A stretch of DNA of 64,000 bases from NORP259 sp041398705 (GTDB taxonomy: Bacteria; Planctomycetota; UBA1135; GCA-002686595), in assembly GCA_041398705.1 (NCBI GenBank), contig JAWKUI010000008.1, forward strand, positions 151,077 through 215,076. The letters are read 5' to 3'. Shown here in pieces: positions 44,905-53,276 of the stretch. The translations under genes were made by a program, and so were the position numbers. Below the pieces are notes generated by a model. The model made no database searches, was not told the DNA's origin, and worked only from the letters and a program-made list of their open reading frames with translations. Numbering within the stretch: position 1 is the first letter of the stretch; every line of letters begins with the position of its first letter.

Positions 44905-45960
44905 CTACAACTCCATTTGCTGATCCACAAAGTCGCCTGAGCAAACCGCCTCAGCCAGCACCGTGAACTCCTGAACCCGACCCTTGAACCGACCCCATTG
45001 AATGACTCGCACCGTGTACTTCGCCGCCGGTGCAATGAACTCATAGGTCGCCCTCTCCGGCTTGTACCAGACTTCGTCCGCTACCTCAGGATACACATCC
45101 GGTAGGTACTCGCCCTTGGTGTAGCGGCGGTTGCGCTCGATCTCTGGCGAGCCCACGGGATAAACCAATTGCACCGAACATCCCTCGGGGAAACGATCGC
45201 CCGCGATCGTGCAGCTGTATTTCACATCGGGAAGAACCGCGACCTTCTCCGAGCCTCCCTTGGCCAAATCGACCAAAGCGATCTTGCACTTTCGTGGGCC
45301 TTCCAGGGTGAACTCAGTGCAGTGGTCTTCATTCCACGAGTACAGTTTCAGAGATCCCTCGAATGGACCCAGGCGGTACCGTTCTTGGCCAGGAAAGCAC
45401 GCCCCAGACCAAACACCCGTGTGACTCTTGGCAAGGAAGTCTGACAGCATCAACGTCACCCGCTCAGGATTGCTGATCTCGACCGTACCATAGAAAGGAA
45501 TTCCATGAAGCCGGACCTTCTGGGACGCGGTTCGCATGCAATAGACACCCGTTGCGGGATCAAGTCGGGGAGGAGTCGCGACCACCGCGCTGCGATAGGG
45601 AGTCGGCCGCGTGAAGAACCCGCTGCCTTGCAAGGGATCCTTGCCCTCAACCGGGGTGGACAACAACATGCGCGGGGCAATCACCTTGCCCTCCGGCACC
45701 CCCGGCCACGGCCACAGCACCTCGAACCTCCCTGCGCCATCGGTCTGCACCTCCGCGAGGAACACCGCATCGTCCTGCCCCGGGCACGCTTTGATCTGCA
45801 CCTCCAACGCCCCGACCCAGGGAGTTCCGCCTGGGCCAAGCACCGTAGCCGTCAAGGAAACCGGGTCTCCCACCTGGAGGGGCCCAATCTCTGGGGTCTT
45901 TGTGGAGCGCTGGCATCCGGTAGCCATCAAAAAGCCCAATAGCAGCAAGTTCAGCTTCAT
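44905..45960 (-). CDS. Unknown lipoprotein, 351 residues
   Basis: Not recognised. The lipoprotein signal has lipobox LMATGCQ. Residues ~30-110 look like an Ig-like/carboxypeptidase-regulatory beta domain (VGDPVSLTATVLGPGGTPWVG, VQTDGAGRFEVLWPW). The rest is beta-rich, with paired cysteines (VYCMRTAS, SGACFPGQ, DHCTEF, KYSCTIAG, EGCSVQL) that may form disulfides in the periplasm. Expressed toward palindrome P3, which sits at its 3' end. Confidence 0.65.
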   Translation of the reverse strand: MKLNLLLLGFLMATGCQRSTKTPEIGPLQVGDPVSLTATVLGPGGTPWVGALEVQIKACPGQDDAVFLAEVQTDGAGRFEVLWPWPGVPEGKVIAPRMLLSTPVEGKDPLQGSGFFTRPTPYRSAVVATPPRLDPATGVYCMRTASQKVRLHGIPFYGTVEISNPERVTLMLSDFLAKSHTGVWSGACFPGQERYRLGPFEGSLKLYSWNEDHCTEFTLEGPRKCKIALVDLAKGGSEKVAVLPDVKYSCTIAGDRFPEGCSVQLVYPVGSPEIERNRRYTKGEYLPDVYPEVADEVWYKPERATYEFIAPAAKYTVRVIQWGRFKGRVQEFTVLAEAVCSGDFVDQQMEL

Positions 45961-46075
45961 CTGTCGCTCTCAGCAATCAATCGTGCTCCTGCTACCCCGA
46001 GTCGCGCTCCGAGTAACGGGGGAATCGGAGCCGCCTAGGAGCCTAAATCAACGCCGCTTGCCCACCCTTCGCCCA

Positions 46076-46117
46076 TTGCCCTACAAGCGAGGCCTCTTGC
46101 CCTACAAGCGAGGCCTC
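46076..46117. repeat. 21-bp tandem duplication
   Basis: TTGCCCTACAAGCGAGGCCTC occurs twice head to tail (46076-46096 and 46097-46117) just beyond the stop of the minus-strand ADP-ribosylglycohydrolase gene. Likely a recent slippage duplication with no evident function. Confidence 0.9.
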
Positions 46118-46122
46118 TCCAA

Positions 46123-47052
46123 TCACCCCAGCACCAATTGATCGGCTAGTTCCAATGCATCCACCGGCCAAAAGCACTCTGGCCTCGGGCGGTGCACCCC
46201 CGGCTGCCCGGCCTGAGGGCGGCAATTCAATAGGCACTCGGACCACTGCGCGGGGATGGCATCTTGCCCATAAACCGCCCCAAGCAACGCCCCACATATG
46301 GCCGCGTTTGTATCCGTATCGCCGCCCCGCATGACGGTATCGATGACACCGGTTTGCAAGTCCGGGGCATGCAGCAATTGCCAAAGGGCATTGCGGAACG
46401 CGATCAGAACCCAACCCTGTTGCCCGACGTAGTCCTTCGGCGGGGAATGGGCCGCTTCTGCGATGGCTGCGGCGAGGTTTGCTTGCACCTCCCGTTCTTC
46501 CGCCCATTGCTGGATCGCCTGGTACAACTCGCGAGGGTTGCACCCCGTTGCGATGGCATGGGCGATCGCCATGGTGAATAGGGCATTCGCCTCCAGGCAG
46601 ATCGGGTTTGGATGGGTCAAGGCGGCATCCCGCATGGCCCAATCAGCCACGTTCGCAAGCGCATGACGCGCACCGAAGATGCCAAGCGGACTGATCCGCA
46701 TCATCGCACCATTGGCCTGGCTCTCCCCGTTCAAGGAACCCGACAATCCCGCGGAGATCGTCAAACCACAATCAAACGGCCCTGAGTCGATCCAATAGCG
46801 ATAGGCAGCCAATGCCGCCTCTGCGTCATACGCCCGACGTTGGATAAGCAACCGGGCGAGCAGCAAAGCCATCTCGGAATCATCCGTTGGCTGCCCAGCG
46901 ATTGTGTTCCAAGTCCCGCCATCCTCCAGCTCCCGGACACCATGCGGATACCGCCGCAGGATCTCGGCCGGCGACTGGAATTCCACCAGGCTGCCGAGGG
47001 CATCGCCGGCAAGCTGGCCAAGCAGGCATCCTCTGGAACGGGCAATCATCAC
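46123..47052 (-). CDS. ADP-ribosylglycohydrolase family protein
   Basis: A 309-residue helical hydrolase. It starts MIARSRGCLLGQLAGDALGS; the first metal motif is PTDDSEMALLLAR (about residues 55-67), NGAMMRISPLGIF lies in the middle, and the second metal motif is MRGGDTDTNAAICGALLGA (about 240-258). These are the hallmarks of the DraG/ARH fold with a binuclear Mg2+ site that removes ADP-ribose from proteins or small molecules. No matching ADP-ribosyltransferase is in the window. Palindrome P4 begins 22 bases upstream of its start. Confidence 0.9.
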   Translation of the reverse strand: MMIARSRGCLLGQLAGDALGSLVEFQSPAEILRRYPHGVRELEDGGTWNTIAGQPTDDSEMALLLARLLIQRRAYDAEAALAAYRYWIDSGPFDCGLTISAGLSGSLNGESQANGAMMRISPLGIFGARHALANVADWAMRDAALTHPNPICLEANALFTMAIAHAIATGCNPRELYQAIQQWAEEREVQANLAAAIAEAAHSPPKDYVGQQGWVLIAFRNALWQLLHAPDLQTGVIDTVMRGGDTDTNAAICGALLGAVYGQDAIPAQWSECLLNCRPQAGQPGVHRPRPECFWPVDALELADQLVLG

Positions 47053-47073
47053 TCAATTCTATGCGCCATCGAG

Positions 47074-47214
47074 GCGATGGGAATAACGTTACGTACGGAA
47101 GCTGGTTTAAGTTGTCATGTTATTCGTCGCGTGGTGCGGCCGGAACGACCGCACCACGCGACGAATAACATGACAATTTAAACCCGCTTCCGTACGTAAC
47201 GTTATTCCCATCGC
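47074..47214. repeat. Long palindromic element, copy P4 (most complete)
   Basis: 141-bp palindrome symmetric about 47144, between two minus-strand genes. Both arms are full length: the left runs from GGAATAACGTTACGTACGG to GTTATTCG, the right is its complement with two or three changes. Each arm itself starts GAATAACG and ends GTTATTC, so each half also has inverted ends. The inner stem TCGCGTGGTGCGG pairs with its complement around CCGGAACGA. The outer 8 bases GCGATGGG are inverted. It ends 8 bases before the stop of the next gene. Confidence 0.93.
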
Positions 47215-47222
47215 GCCGTTGC

Positions 47223-50200
47223 TCAGCGGAACATCGGATCCTTGGGATTACCCCGCGACAGCAGATACGCGAGCAGATCCTTCAACTCCTCCTCCCCAAG
47301 CGCATTCACCAACCCCGGCGGCATCGGCGAAATCGGCAGGCGTTCGACGCGCGCCACTTGATCGCGGGGGATGACGATCGGTTCGGCACTCGCTGCGGCG
47401 GGGTACACATCGAGGTGGCTCGGGTGTTCGACGAGCAATCCCGACACCTGCGAACCGTCCTTGCGGGTAACCTTGCTGGCCACATATTGGTCGCTGATCA
47501 CGCGGCTGGGTTCGAGGATTGACTCGAGCAGATCGCTGGTGGCGAACTTGTTGCGCACGGTGGTCAGGTCCGGGCCAATCGCTCCGCCCATGCCGTCGAA
47601 ACGATGGCAAGCGGCGCAGGCGACGGCATGGAACAAGTTGCGGCCGCTCTCGAAGTCGCGGCCGGTCAGCGCCGCAGGATCCTCGAAGACCGCGGCGGCT
47701 TGGGCCAAGGTCCAAGCCCGGGCCGGGCCCTTCGGCGGGGTGACCTGGAAACCCAATTCCACAGGCGGATTCGCCCCAGCCAAATCTCCAAGCGCCGCGC
47801 GCTCCGCCGCCGACATGTTGGCCAACGCCTCATTGCGCAGATTGTCGAGGAACCCTGTGTAGCTGTTGCCCCCCGGATGACGACGCGCCGACGCGAGGAA
47901 TTCGAGGTACTCACGCCGCTGTTCGAGGCTCCATCCATACCGCAGATTGCGCAGGAAGAAGGCATACCCGATCTCTGCCGCCGGACCCGGATCCGCCAGC
48001 CAACGCGCGATCGGCCCACCGTAGTCCGCATTGCGCGTGATCAGCTCACCCCACGCGGGTTGCGGCGCCGGCTCGGGATTGCGCATCCACGCCAGGCCCC
48101 GCTCGATCGCATCGGGTGCATCGAGGTACACGAGCAGGCGCAGCACCTCGGTGCGCTCCTCCACGCTCAACTTGCCCGTCAAACCGCCCACGTGGGCCGC
48201 CACCTGCGCCCTTTCGCTGGGGGAGGGAGGCCCGAGGCGCAGGAAACAAAGGCCAAAGGCCCGCAGCGCCCCCAACCGTTGCTCGCGGTCCATCTGCGCC
48301 AGCGGCCAACTCAAGAGCTGCGCCAACAACGCCTCGCGATACTGCGGTTCGCCCTGCCGCGCCAAAGCGACCGCCGCCGTGATGCGCGCCTGCGGCCGCG
48401 TTTCCTGCAACGCCCGCCGGGCCCAAAGTCCGACCGGCCGGCTCTCCACGGCCACACGGGCCGCTGCTCGCAGGAATCGATCCGGACTGTCGAGATAGGG
48501 CCAGGCGACCTCCAGTCCGCCCGCGTCCTCCGAGCCGTGTTGCGCCTCCAATCGGTGCCGCAGCGCAATGCCCTCGGGCGCACTGCGCAGCGGCGCCTTG
48601 TCCGTCGCTTCGCCGCCCGTGTAGCGCACCCGGTACAGCCCGCCCTGCGTGCCGCGGCCTCCGGTGACGAAGTACAAGGCTCCATCCTCGCCGACCACCG
48701 CATCGGTTACCGGCAACGGCGCCCCGGTCACAAACGGCTCGAGCCGCGCCGCGTATCCGGCGCCTTTGGCCTCCAAGTGCAACGCGTAGATCGTTCCAAA
48801 GGTCCAATCCAACGCGAAAATCGCGCGCTGATACTCGGCCGGGAAACGCGTATCCGTTCCCGCCACGACGCCGGTCGGCGACCCGGGGCCCACTTCAACA
48901 AGCGCCGGCAGGCTGTCTTCATACCACTCCGGCCACTTGCCCGAACCACTGCGCCAACCGTAATCCGACCCGCGGCTCGCCAGGCAGAAACGCGTCGGCC
49001 GATACCAGGGCAAGCCCATGTCCCATTCCATATCCGCGTCGTACACGATCAGATCGCCCCATTCGTTGAAGGCCCCGTCGTACACGTTGCGATAGCCGAA
49101 GCTCTCGATGCGATAGCCGCGACCGTTGCCGTCGACCTTCGCGATCCAGCCCCCGGGCGCCAAACGCCCCTTGGCGTGCCCGTTGGCATCCCACTGCCGC
49201 GGCAACAACAGATCTTCGCCCCAGCGGTGCGTCGCATCGCCATGGTGCAGCCGTTCGGGCACGTTCACGTGGTTGCCCGCAATCACGTAGACGCCGCCGT
49301 TCGCGGGATCCGCGAGCACGGCATGGTTGCCGTGTTCGCCTTCCCCCTTCGCGCCGTTGCCCGCATCGAGCAAACGCCAAGTGTCGCTGGCGGCGTCATA
49401 CCCCAGGCGCATCAAGCCATGGGCGCCGGTGTTGGCGTACAGCACGTCATCGCGCACGAGCAGACCCTGGCAGCCCGGCACCGGAACGCCAAGGGGTTCG
49501 ACCTGCGCCGTATCGCCCTGCAACGTGATGCGTTGCAGGCCAAAGCCCCCTTGATCGCTGACGATCAGCCGGCCGTGGCCATCGTTCGCCAAACTCACCC
49601 AGGATCCTTCCGTGGAGCGTTGTGTGCGGTGCAACAGATCCACCTCGAACCCCGAACGCACCCAAAGCCCGTTGCTCTGCACCTCCTCGCCCGTCCACCA
49701 ATTGTCCTGATCGAGGCTGTTCCAGGGCGCACAGCCCAAAGCCCCGAGTTTCTTCGCGGCCTGCCAACCCTCTTTCAGCATCCGCACGTCCGCGAGGCCC
49801 CGCGGATGCACCTCCCAACCGGCTTCGCCCGTCACATGCGCGGTGACCTTACCCTGCCCATCGGTCCATACGAGCCGCGCGAAAAAAGCCGCCGGACCGC
49901 CTTCGTTATGGCACTTCACGGTGAGCTCGTGCGCCCCGCCCGCCTGGAGCATGCCCGTCAGGGACAAACGCTGCGGCGAGGCCCAGTCGTCCCCGGAGCC
50001 GATCTCCTGCCCATCGAGGAACAGCGTCATCTGGTTGTCGCAACTCGCATCCAGCCGAACGTCGCGCGCCCCGGCCGGCAACTCGAACCGATGGCGCACC
50101 CAGATATCCGCCGGATCGCCCTCCGCCCAGATCCACTCCGGCGTCGGCGGCACATTCAGCGCTTCGAGTTGCGGCGGCTCCGGCGCCTCGCGCAGAGCCT

Positions 50201-50891
50201 GGTCCAAACGCGCCAAGGCCGCATCCGTTTGCAGAACCTCGATCTCCACCCGGCGGAACTCCGCGGTCATCTCCGGGCCCGCGTGCAGTTGCAGCCCGAG
50301 CCAACCCTTGCGCATGCGCGTGGGGGACAGGTCGGTCACATCCACGGTCGGCACCCCGTTCACCAGGTGCAGCACGCGGTCGCCCGCGGCGATGATGGTG
50401 TAGGTGTTCCACTCCGCAGCCGACGTGGCCTGGCGGAAGCCGACGCGCCCGACGACTTGTTTTCCACCCTCGGCATCCACGAGCACCCGCTGACCGCGCT
50501 CCGCCACGATGCCGAGGTTGCCCGCTTCGCTGTAGAGCATGCCCAGGTAGTTCGCCTGGGGGTGGATGTCGCATTGGTTACCCGCCAGCCCGTACGGGTT
50601 GGCATCGAGCCGTTGGCTGCGGTACTGCACGCCGGAGTTGTTGCCCTTGAGCCGGGCTTCGACCGTCAGCACGAAGTCCTCGAACTCCGCGCCATCCCAG
50701 ATCAAGAAACCGTTGCTCTTGATGGGGTGCCCGACGGTTGTGCCGACGATGTGGCCGTCTTGCACCGACCAAAGCTCCGGCTGCCCGCGCCAGCCCTCCA
50801 GGTCGTGCCCATTGAACAAGGGCACGGGATCCCCCGCGGCGTGGACGATCGGAACGAGGAGAGCGAGCAGGGGAAGCATCGTGCGCAGCAT
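47223..50891 (-). CDS. Secreted DUF1080 / propeller / HEAT / haem-binding CXXCH protein
   Basis: A 1222-residue secreted protein (signal MLRTMLPLLALLVPIVHA). Domains: DUF1080 glucanase-like (~20-205: PLFNGHDLEGWRG, GVQYRSQRL); a galactose-binding-like sandwich (~245-365); a long beta-propeller resembling planctomycete membrane-bound dehydrogenases (~385-790); HEAT-like helices (~800-1020); and a C-terminal cytochrome-c-like domain with CAACH at 1092-1096 and a possible distal Met in SPMPPG near 1190. This architecture is typical of PVC-group bacteria and thought to serve polysaccharide or sugar oxidation. It is divergent from ferrochelatase, 92 bases apart, which fits its need for haem. Confidence 0.85.
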   Translation of the reverse strand: MLRTMLPLLALLVPIVHAAGDPVPLFNGHDLEGWRGQPELWSVQDGHIVGTTVGHPIKSNGFLIWDGAEFEDFVLTVEARLKGNNSGVQYRSQRLDANPYGLAGNQCDIHPQANYLGMLYSEAGNLGIVAERGQRVLVDAEGGKQVVGRVGFRQATSAAEWNTYTIIAAGDRVLHLVNGVPTVDVTDLSPTRMRKGWLGLQLHAGPEMTAEFRRVEIEVLQTDAALARLDQALREAPEPPQLEALNVPPTPEWIWAEGDPADIWVRHRFELPAGARDVRLDASCDNQMTLFLDGQEIGSGDDWASPQRLSLTGMLQAGGAHELTVKCHNEGGPAAFFARLVWTDGQGKVTAHVTGEAGWEVHPRGLADVRMLKEGWQAAKKLGALGCAPWNSLDQDNWWTGEEVQSNGLWVRSGFEVDLLHRTQRSTEGSWVSLANDGHGRLIVSDQGGFGLQRITLQGDTAQVEPLGVPVPGCQGLLVRDDVLYANTGAHGLMRLGYDAASDTWRLLDAGNGAKGEGEHGNHAVLADPANGGVYVIAGNHVNVPERLHHGDATHRWGEDLLLPRQWDANGHAKGRLAPGGWIAKVDGNGRGYRIESFGYRNVYDGAFNEWGDLIVYDADMEWDMGLPWYRPTRFCLASRGSDYGWRSGSGKWPEWYEDSLPALVEVGPGSPTGVVAGTDTRFPAEYQRAIFALDWTFGTIYALHLEAKGAGYAARLEPFVTGAPLPVTDAVVGEDGALYFVTGGRGTQGGLYRVRYTGGEATDKAPLRSAPEGIALRHRLEAQHGSEDAGGLEVAWPYLDSPDRFLRAAARVAVESRPVGLWARRALQETRPQARITAAVALARQGEPQYREALLAQLLSWPLAQMDREQRLGALRAFGLCFLRLGPPSPSERAQVAAHVGGLTGKLSVEERTEVLRLLVYLDAPDAIERGLAWMRNPEPAPQPAWGELITRNADYGGPIARWLADPGPAAEIGYAFFLRNLRYGWSLEQRREYLEFLASARRHPGGNSYTGFLDNLRNEALANMSAAERAALGDLAGANPPVELGFQVTPPKGPARAWTLAQAAAVFEDPAALTGRDFESGRNLFHAVACAACHRFDGMGGAIGPDLTTVRNKFATSDLLESILEPSRVISDQYVASKVTRKDGSQVSGLLVEHPSHLDVYPAAASAEPIVIPRDQVARVERLPISPMPPGLVNALGEEELKDLLAYLLSRGNPKDPMFR

Positions 50892-50983
50892 GGCGGGGAT
50901 TGTAGCGCGGGCCCCCCAATGCGTTCGGCAAACCCGGCGCTGGATTGCTGACCCAGGCCCCGCCGGCCGCTACCATGCTCGCC

Positions 50984-51940
50984 ATGCAACGCACCCTCGT
51001 GATCGCCAACCTGGGCACCCCCGAAACCGCCACCGAAGAAGGGGTGCGCGAGTTCCTGGGCGAGTTCCTCGGCGACCCGATGGTGGTCGAGTACCCGCGT
51101 TGGCTCTGGCTGCCGATCCTCGAGCGCATCATCCTGCGCAAACGCCCGGCGCGCATTGCGCGGCTGTACCAGTCGATCTGGTCCGAAGGCGGTTCGCCCC
51201 TGCGTGTGCAGACGGAGAAGCTCGTGAAGGCCCTGTCGCAAGAGGTCCCGGAGGGCTGGAAGGTCGTGTCGGCCTATCGTTATGGCCGGCCTTCGATCGC
51301 CAACCGCGTGGCCGAGGGCCTGCGCGATGGGGGTGAGGTCTACTTCACGAGTCTGTTCCCCCAGCGCACCGCTTCCAGCAGTGGCAGTGCCGAAGCGGAA
51401 GCCCTGCGCGTGGCACGCAAGTTCGGTGCCGCGGATCGCCTGCATCTACGCCCGCTGCCCGCAACCGATGCCGATTACATCGGCGCCCTGGCCGAGGGGG
51501 TGAACCAGCAGCTCGCGGTTCTACCCGCCAAACCCGACCACCTGTTGGTTTCGTTTCACTCGATTCCCCAGGCGGTCGACCGCCGGGAGAAGGGCCTCTA
51601 TCGCATCGACTGCAAGGCCACGTTTGAAGGCCTGCTCGCCAAACTCGAGTGGGATCCCGCCAAGGCAACCCTGGCGTACCAATCGGTCTTTGGCCCCGCA
51701 AAGTGGATCGGCCCGTCCACCGCCGCCACGTTGGCGGAGCTGCCGAGCAAGGGCGTGCGCTCTCTGCTGGTTACCATGCCTGGGTTCCTCACCGATGGCC
51801 TCGAAACCCTCGAAGAAATCGCGGTTGAGGGCCGCAGTACATTCCTCGGCGCGGGGGGCTCGACCTATGCCACGGTCCCGGCCATTGCGGACGAACCCAC
51901 CCTGCGCCGTGCCCTCTTGCGCATCGCCGCGGTGGAATAA
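50984..51940 (+). CDS. hemH: Ferrochelatase
   Basis: A 318-residue enzyme inserting Fe2+ into the porphyrin ring in the last step of haem synthesis. Landmarks: NLGTPE at the N-terminus, SIWSEGGSPLRVQTE, AYRYGRPSI, the metal-site FHSIPQ and PGFLTDGLETLEEI near the C-terminus. ATG 50984 gives the usual start; ATG 50975 three codons earlier is possible. The TAA stop (51938-51940) and the last Glu codon fall inside palindrome P5, so the element sets the C-terminus. The other haem genes lie 4 kb downstream. Confidence 0.93.
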   Translation: MQRTLVIANLGTPETATEEGVREFLGEFLGDPMVVEYPRWLWLPILERIILRKRPARIARLYQSIWSEGGSPLRVQTEKLVKALSQEVPEGWKVVSAYRYGRPSIANRVAEGLRDGGEVYFTSLFPQRTASSSGSAEAEALRVARKFGAADRLHLRPLPATDADYIGALAEGVNQQLAVLPAKPDHLLVSFHSIPQAVDRREKGLYRIDCKATFEGLLAKLEWDPAKATLAYQSVFGPAKWIGPSTAATLAELPSKGVRSLLVTMPGFLTDGLETLEEIAVEGRSTFLGAGGSTYATVPAIADEPTLRRALLRIAAVE

Positions 51941-52053
51941 CGTTACATACCGAACCAGGTTCAATCAGTCCCACAATTCGCGGTGCGTGCGAAGCACGCA
52001 CCGCGATGTGGGACTGATTGAACCTGGTTCGGTATGTAACGTTATTCCACCGC
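51929..52053. repeat. Long palindromic element, copy P5 (variant arm)
   Basis: 125-bp palindrome at the 3' end of hemH. It shares the ends (GGAATAACGTTAC, ATTCG) and architecture with the others, but the middle of the arm differs (ATACCGAACCAGGTTCAATC instead of GTACGGAAGCGGGTTTAAG) while the two arms still pair perfectly. The inner stem CGCGGTGCGTGC closes on GAA at 51991-51993. The outer 7 bases GCGGTGG are inverted. The stop codon of hemH lies inside the left arm. Confidence 0.9.
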
Positions 52054-52078
52054 CCCAGGGCCTCAAGCCCTGACTCAA

Positions 52079-53125
52079 ATGCCTTCATTCTTCCGCCCGC
52101 TCCTCCTCGCCACCATGGCCCTGCTGACTTTGGTGGCGCTGCCTTACTTTCTGGAACGAAAACCGAAGAATGGCCCCGAATTCGCGATCGAACTCGGAGG
52201 ATGCCCAACCTTCACTGGATACAACATCCTCGTTTGGTGTCCATGGGTTAAAGTGGAGTATGGCTTTGGAATCCCGCTCCCCCTGCCTCCAAAACCTGAC
52301 CCCATCGCAAAGGTCCATTGGATGCAGATTCAAACCGTCGAGGGATTTGCGAGATACGGTTCGGGAAATCCCCTGAACCAGCTCTGGATGGATTTCCTTC
52401 CGCGTTGGAGCGATCCACGGGAGTGGGCCTACAACCTTGGCGAATACCCGTTGGTAGGCGTGCACCCCGATTCCCGCATGTGTTCCCGAGGCACGGACGA
52501 GCTGTACGCGGTCAAAGGAATGGACCTGAGCGAAACGACCCAATACGACGAAAGCAATCTCCATGAGGTGGTGATCCATCGCTTCGATGCCACCCCGAGT
52601 ACCGGTTCGTTTTCCATCGCATTTGGCCGTGCCGAGGTTCCCTTTGGCGTACCGGCCCCGGCATTCTCCGCGAAGATCTGGCTCAATGGAGATCGGTACA
52701 TTCTCCCAACCGAGCGCGTGCCACCTACTTTCCAACGGACAGAGATCTACCGGGGGGAACTCCCTGGCAGAGTCTGTGCCATTGCCTGCGAACCCCAGGG
52801 CCGCTGTCTGATCCTACTCACGGTCCGCGGCGAAATTTGGGGGATGCCTCTCGGCGAGAACCCCGTCCCCGAACGGTGGTATTCGATGAACCAATGCGCG
52901 GGATCCTTCGTGAACTCCCTTCAGTACCGGGTCACCGAAGCGGGGCAGAATCTGCTCTTTGTCAGCTACGGCTATCCCGCCGAAATGGAGTTCGAGTTCA
53001 TCGATCTCGACAATGACGGGGATCTGAGAGACCAGATCCGGATCATGCCAGAGCGGTACGAAGAAGACGGCGAGCCGACGTTCAATCCGAGCAGGTCCAC
53101 GGTGTCGCTTGAGCTACGGCGCTAA
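52079..53125 (+). CDS. Unknown exported or membrane-anchored protein
   Basis: Not recognised. A 348-residue protein with an N-terminal hydrophobic segment (PLLLATMALLTLVALPYF) acting as signal or anchor, then a mostly beta extracytoplasmic region with several cysteines (GGCPTFTG, VWCPWV, RVCAIACEPQGRC). A DxDxDGD motif (IDLDNDGDLRDQ, about residues 314-325) could bind calcium. The gene starts 26 bases after palindrome P5, and its last codon and TAA lie inside palindrome P6, so both its ends adjoin elements of the same family. Confidence 0.6.
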   Translation: MPSFFRPLLLATMALLTLVALPYFLERKPKNGPEFAIELGGCPTFTGYNILVWCPWVKVEYGFGIPLPLPPKPDPIAKVHWMQIQTVEGFARYGSGNPLNQLWMDFLPRWSDPREWAYNLGEYPLVGVHPDSRMCSRGTDELYAVKGMDLSETTQYDESNLHEVVIHRFDATPSTGSFSIAFGRAEVPFGVPAPAFSAKIWLNGDRYILPTERVPPTFQRTEIYRGELPGRVCAIACEPQGRCLILLTVRGEIWGMPLGENPVPERWYSMNQCAGSFVNSLQYRVTEAGQNLLFVSYGYPAEMEFEFIDLDNDGDLRDQIRIMPERYEEDGEPTFNPSRSTVSLELRR

Positions 53126-53276
53126 TGGGTATCTGAATAACGGTTACGTACGGAAGCGGGTTTTAAGTTGTCACACAATTCGTGGTGGGGCGTGCACAGC
53201 ACGCCCCCCACCACGAATTGTGTGACAACTTAAACCCGCTTCCGTACGTAACGTTATTCAGATACCCATTAGCGCC
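53118..53276. repeat. Long palindromic element, copy P6 (includes both stop codons)
   Basis: 159-bp palindrome centred at 53197 between convergent genes. Arms match the main consensus (one extra G at AACGGTTAC and one extra T at GGTTTTAAG on the left). The inner stem GTGGTGGGGCGTGC closes on ACA rather than GAA. The inverted flanks are the longest seen: GGCGCTAATGGGTATCT (17 bases) on both sides. They contain the stop codons of both genes, TAA at 53123-53125 and, on the minus strand, TAA at 53269-53271. Confidence 0.93.
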
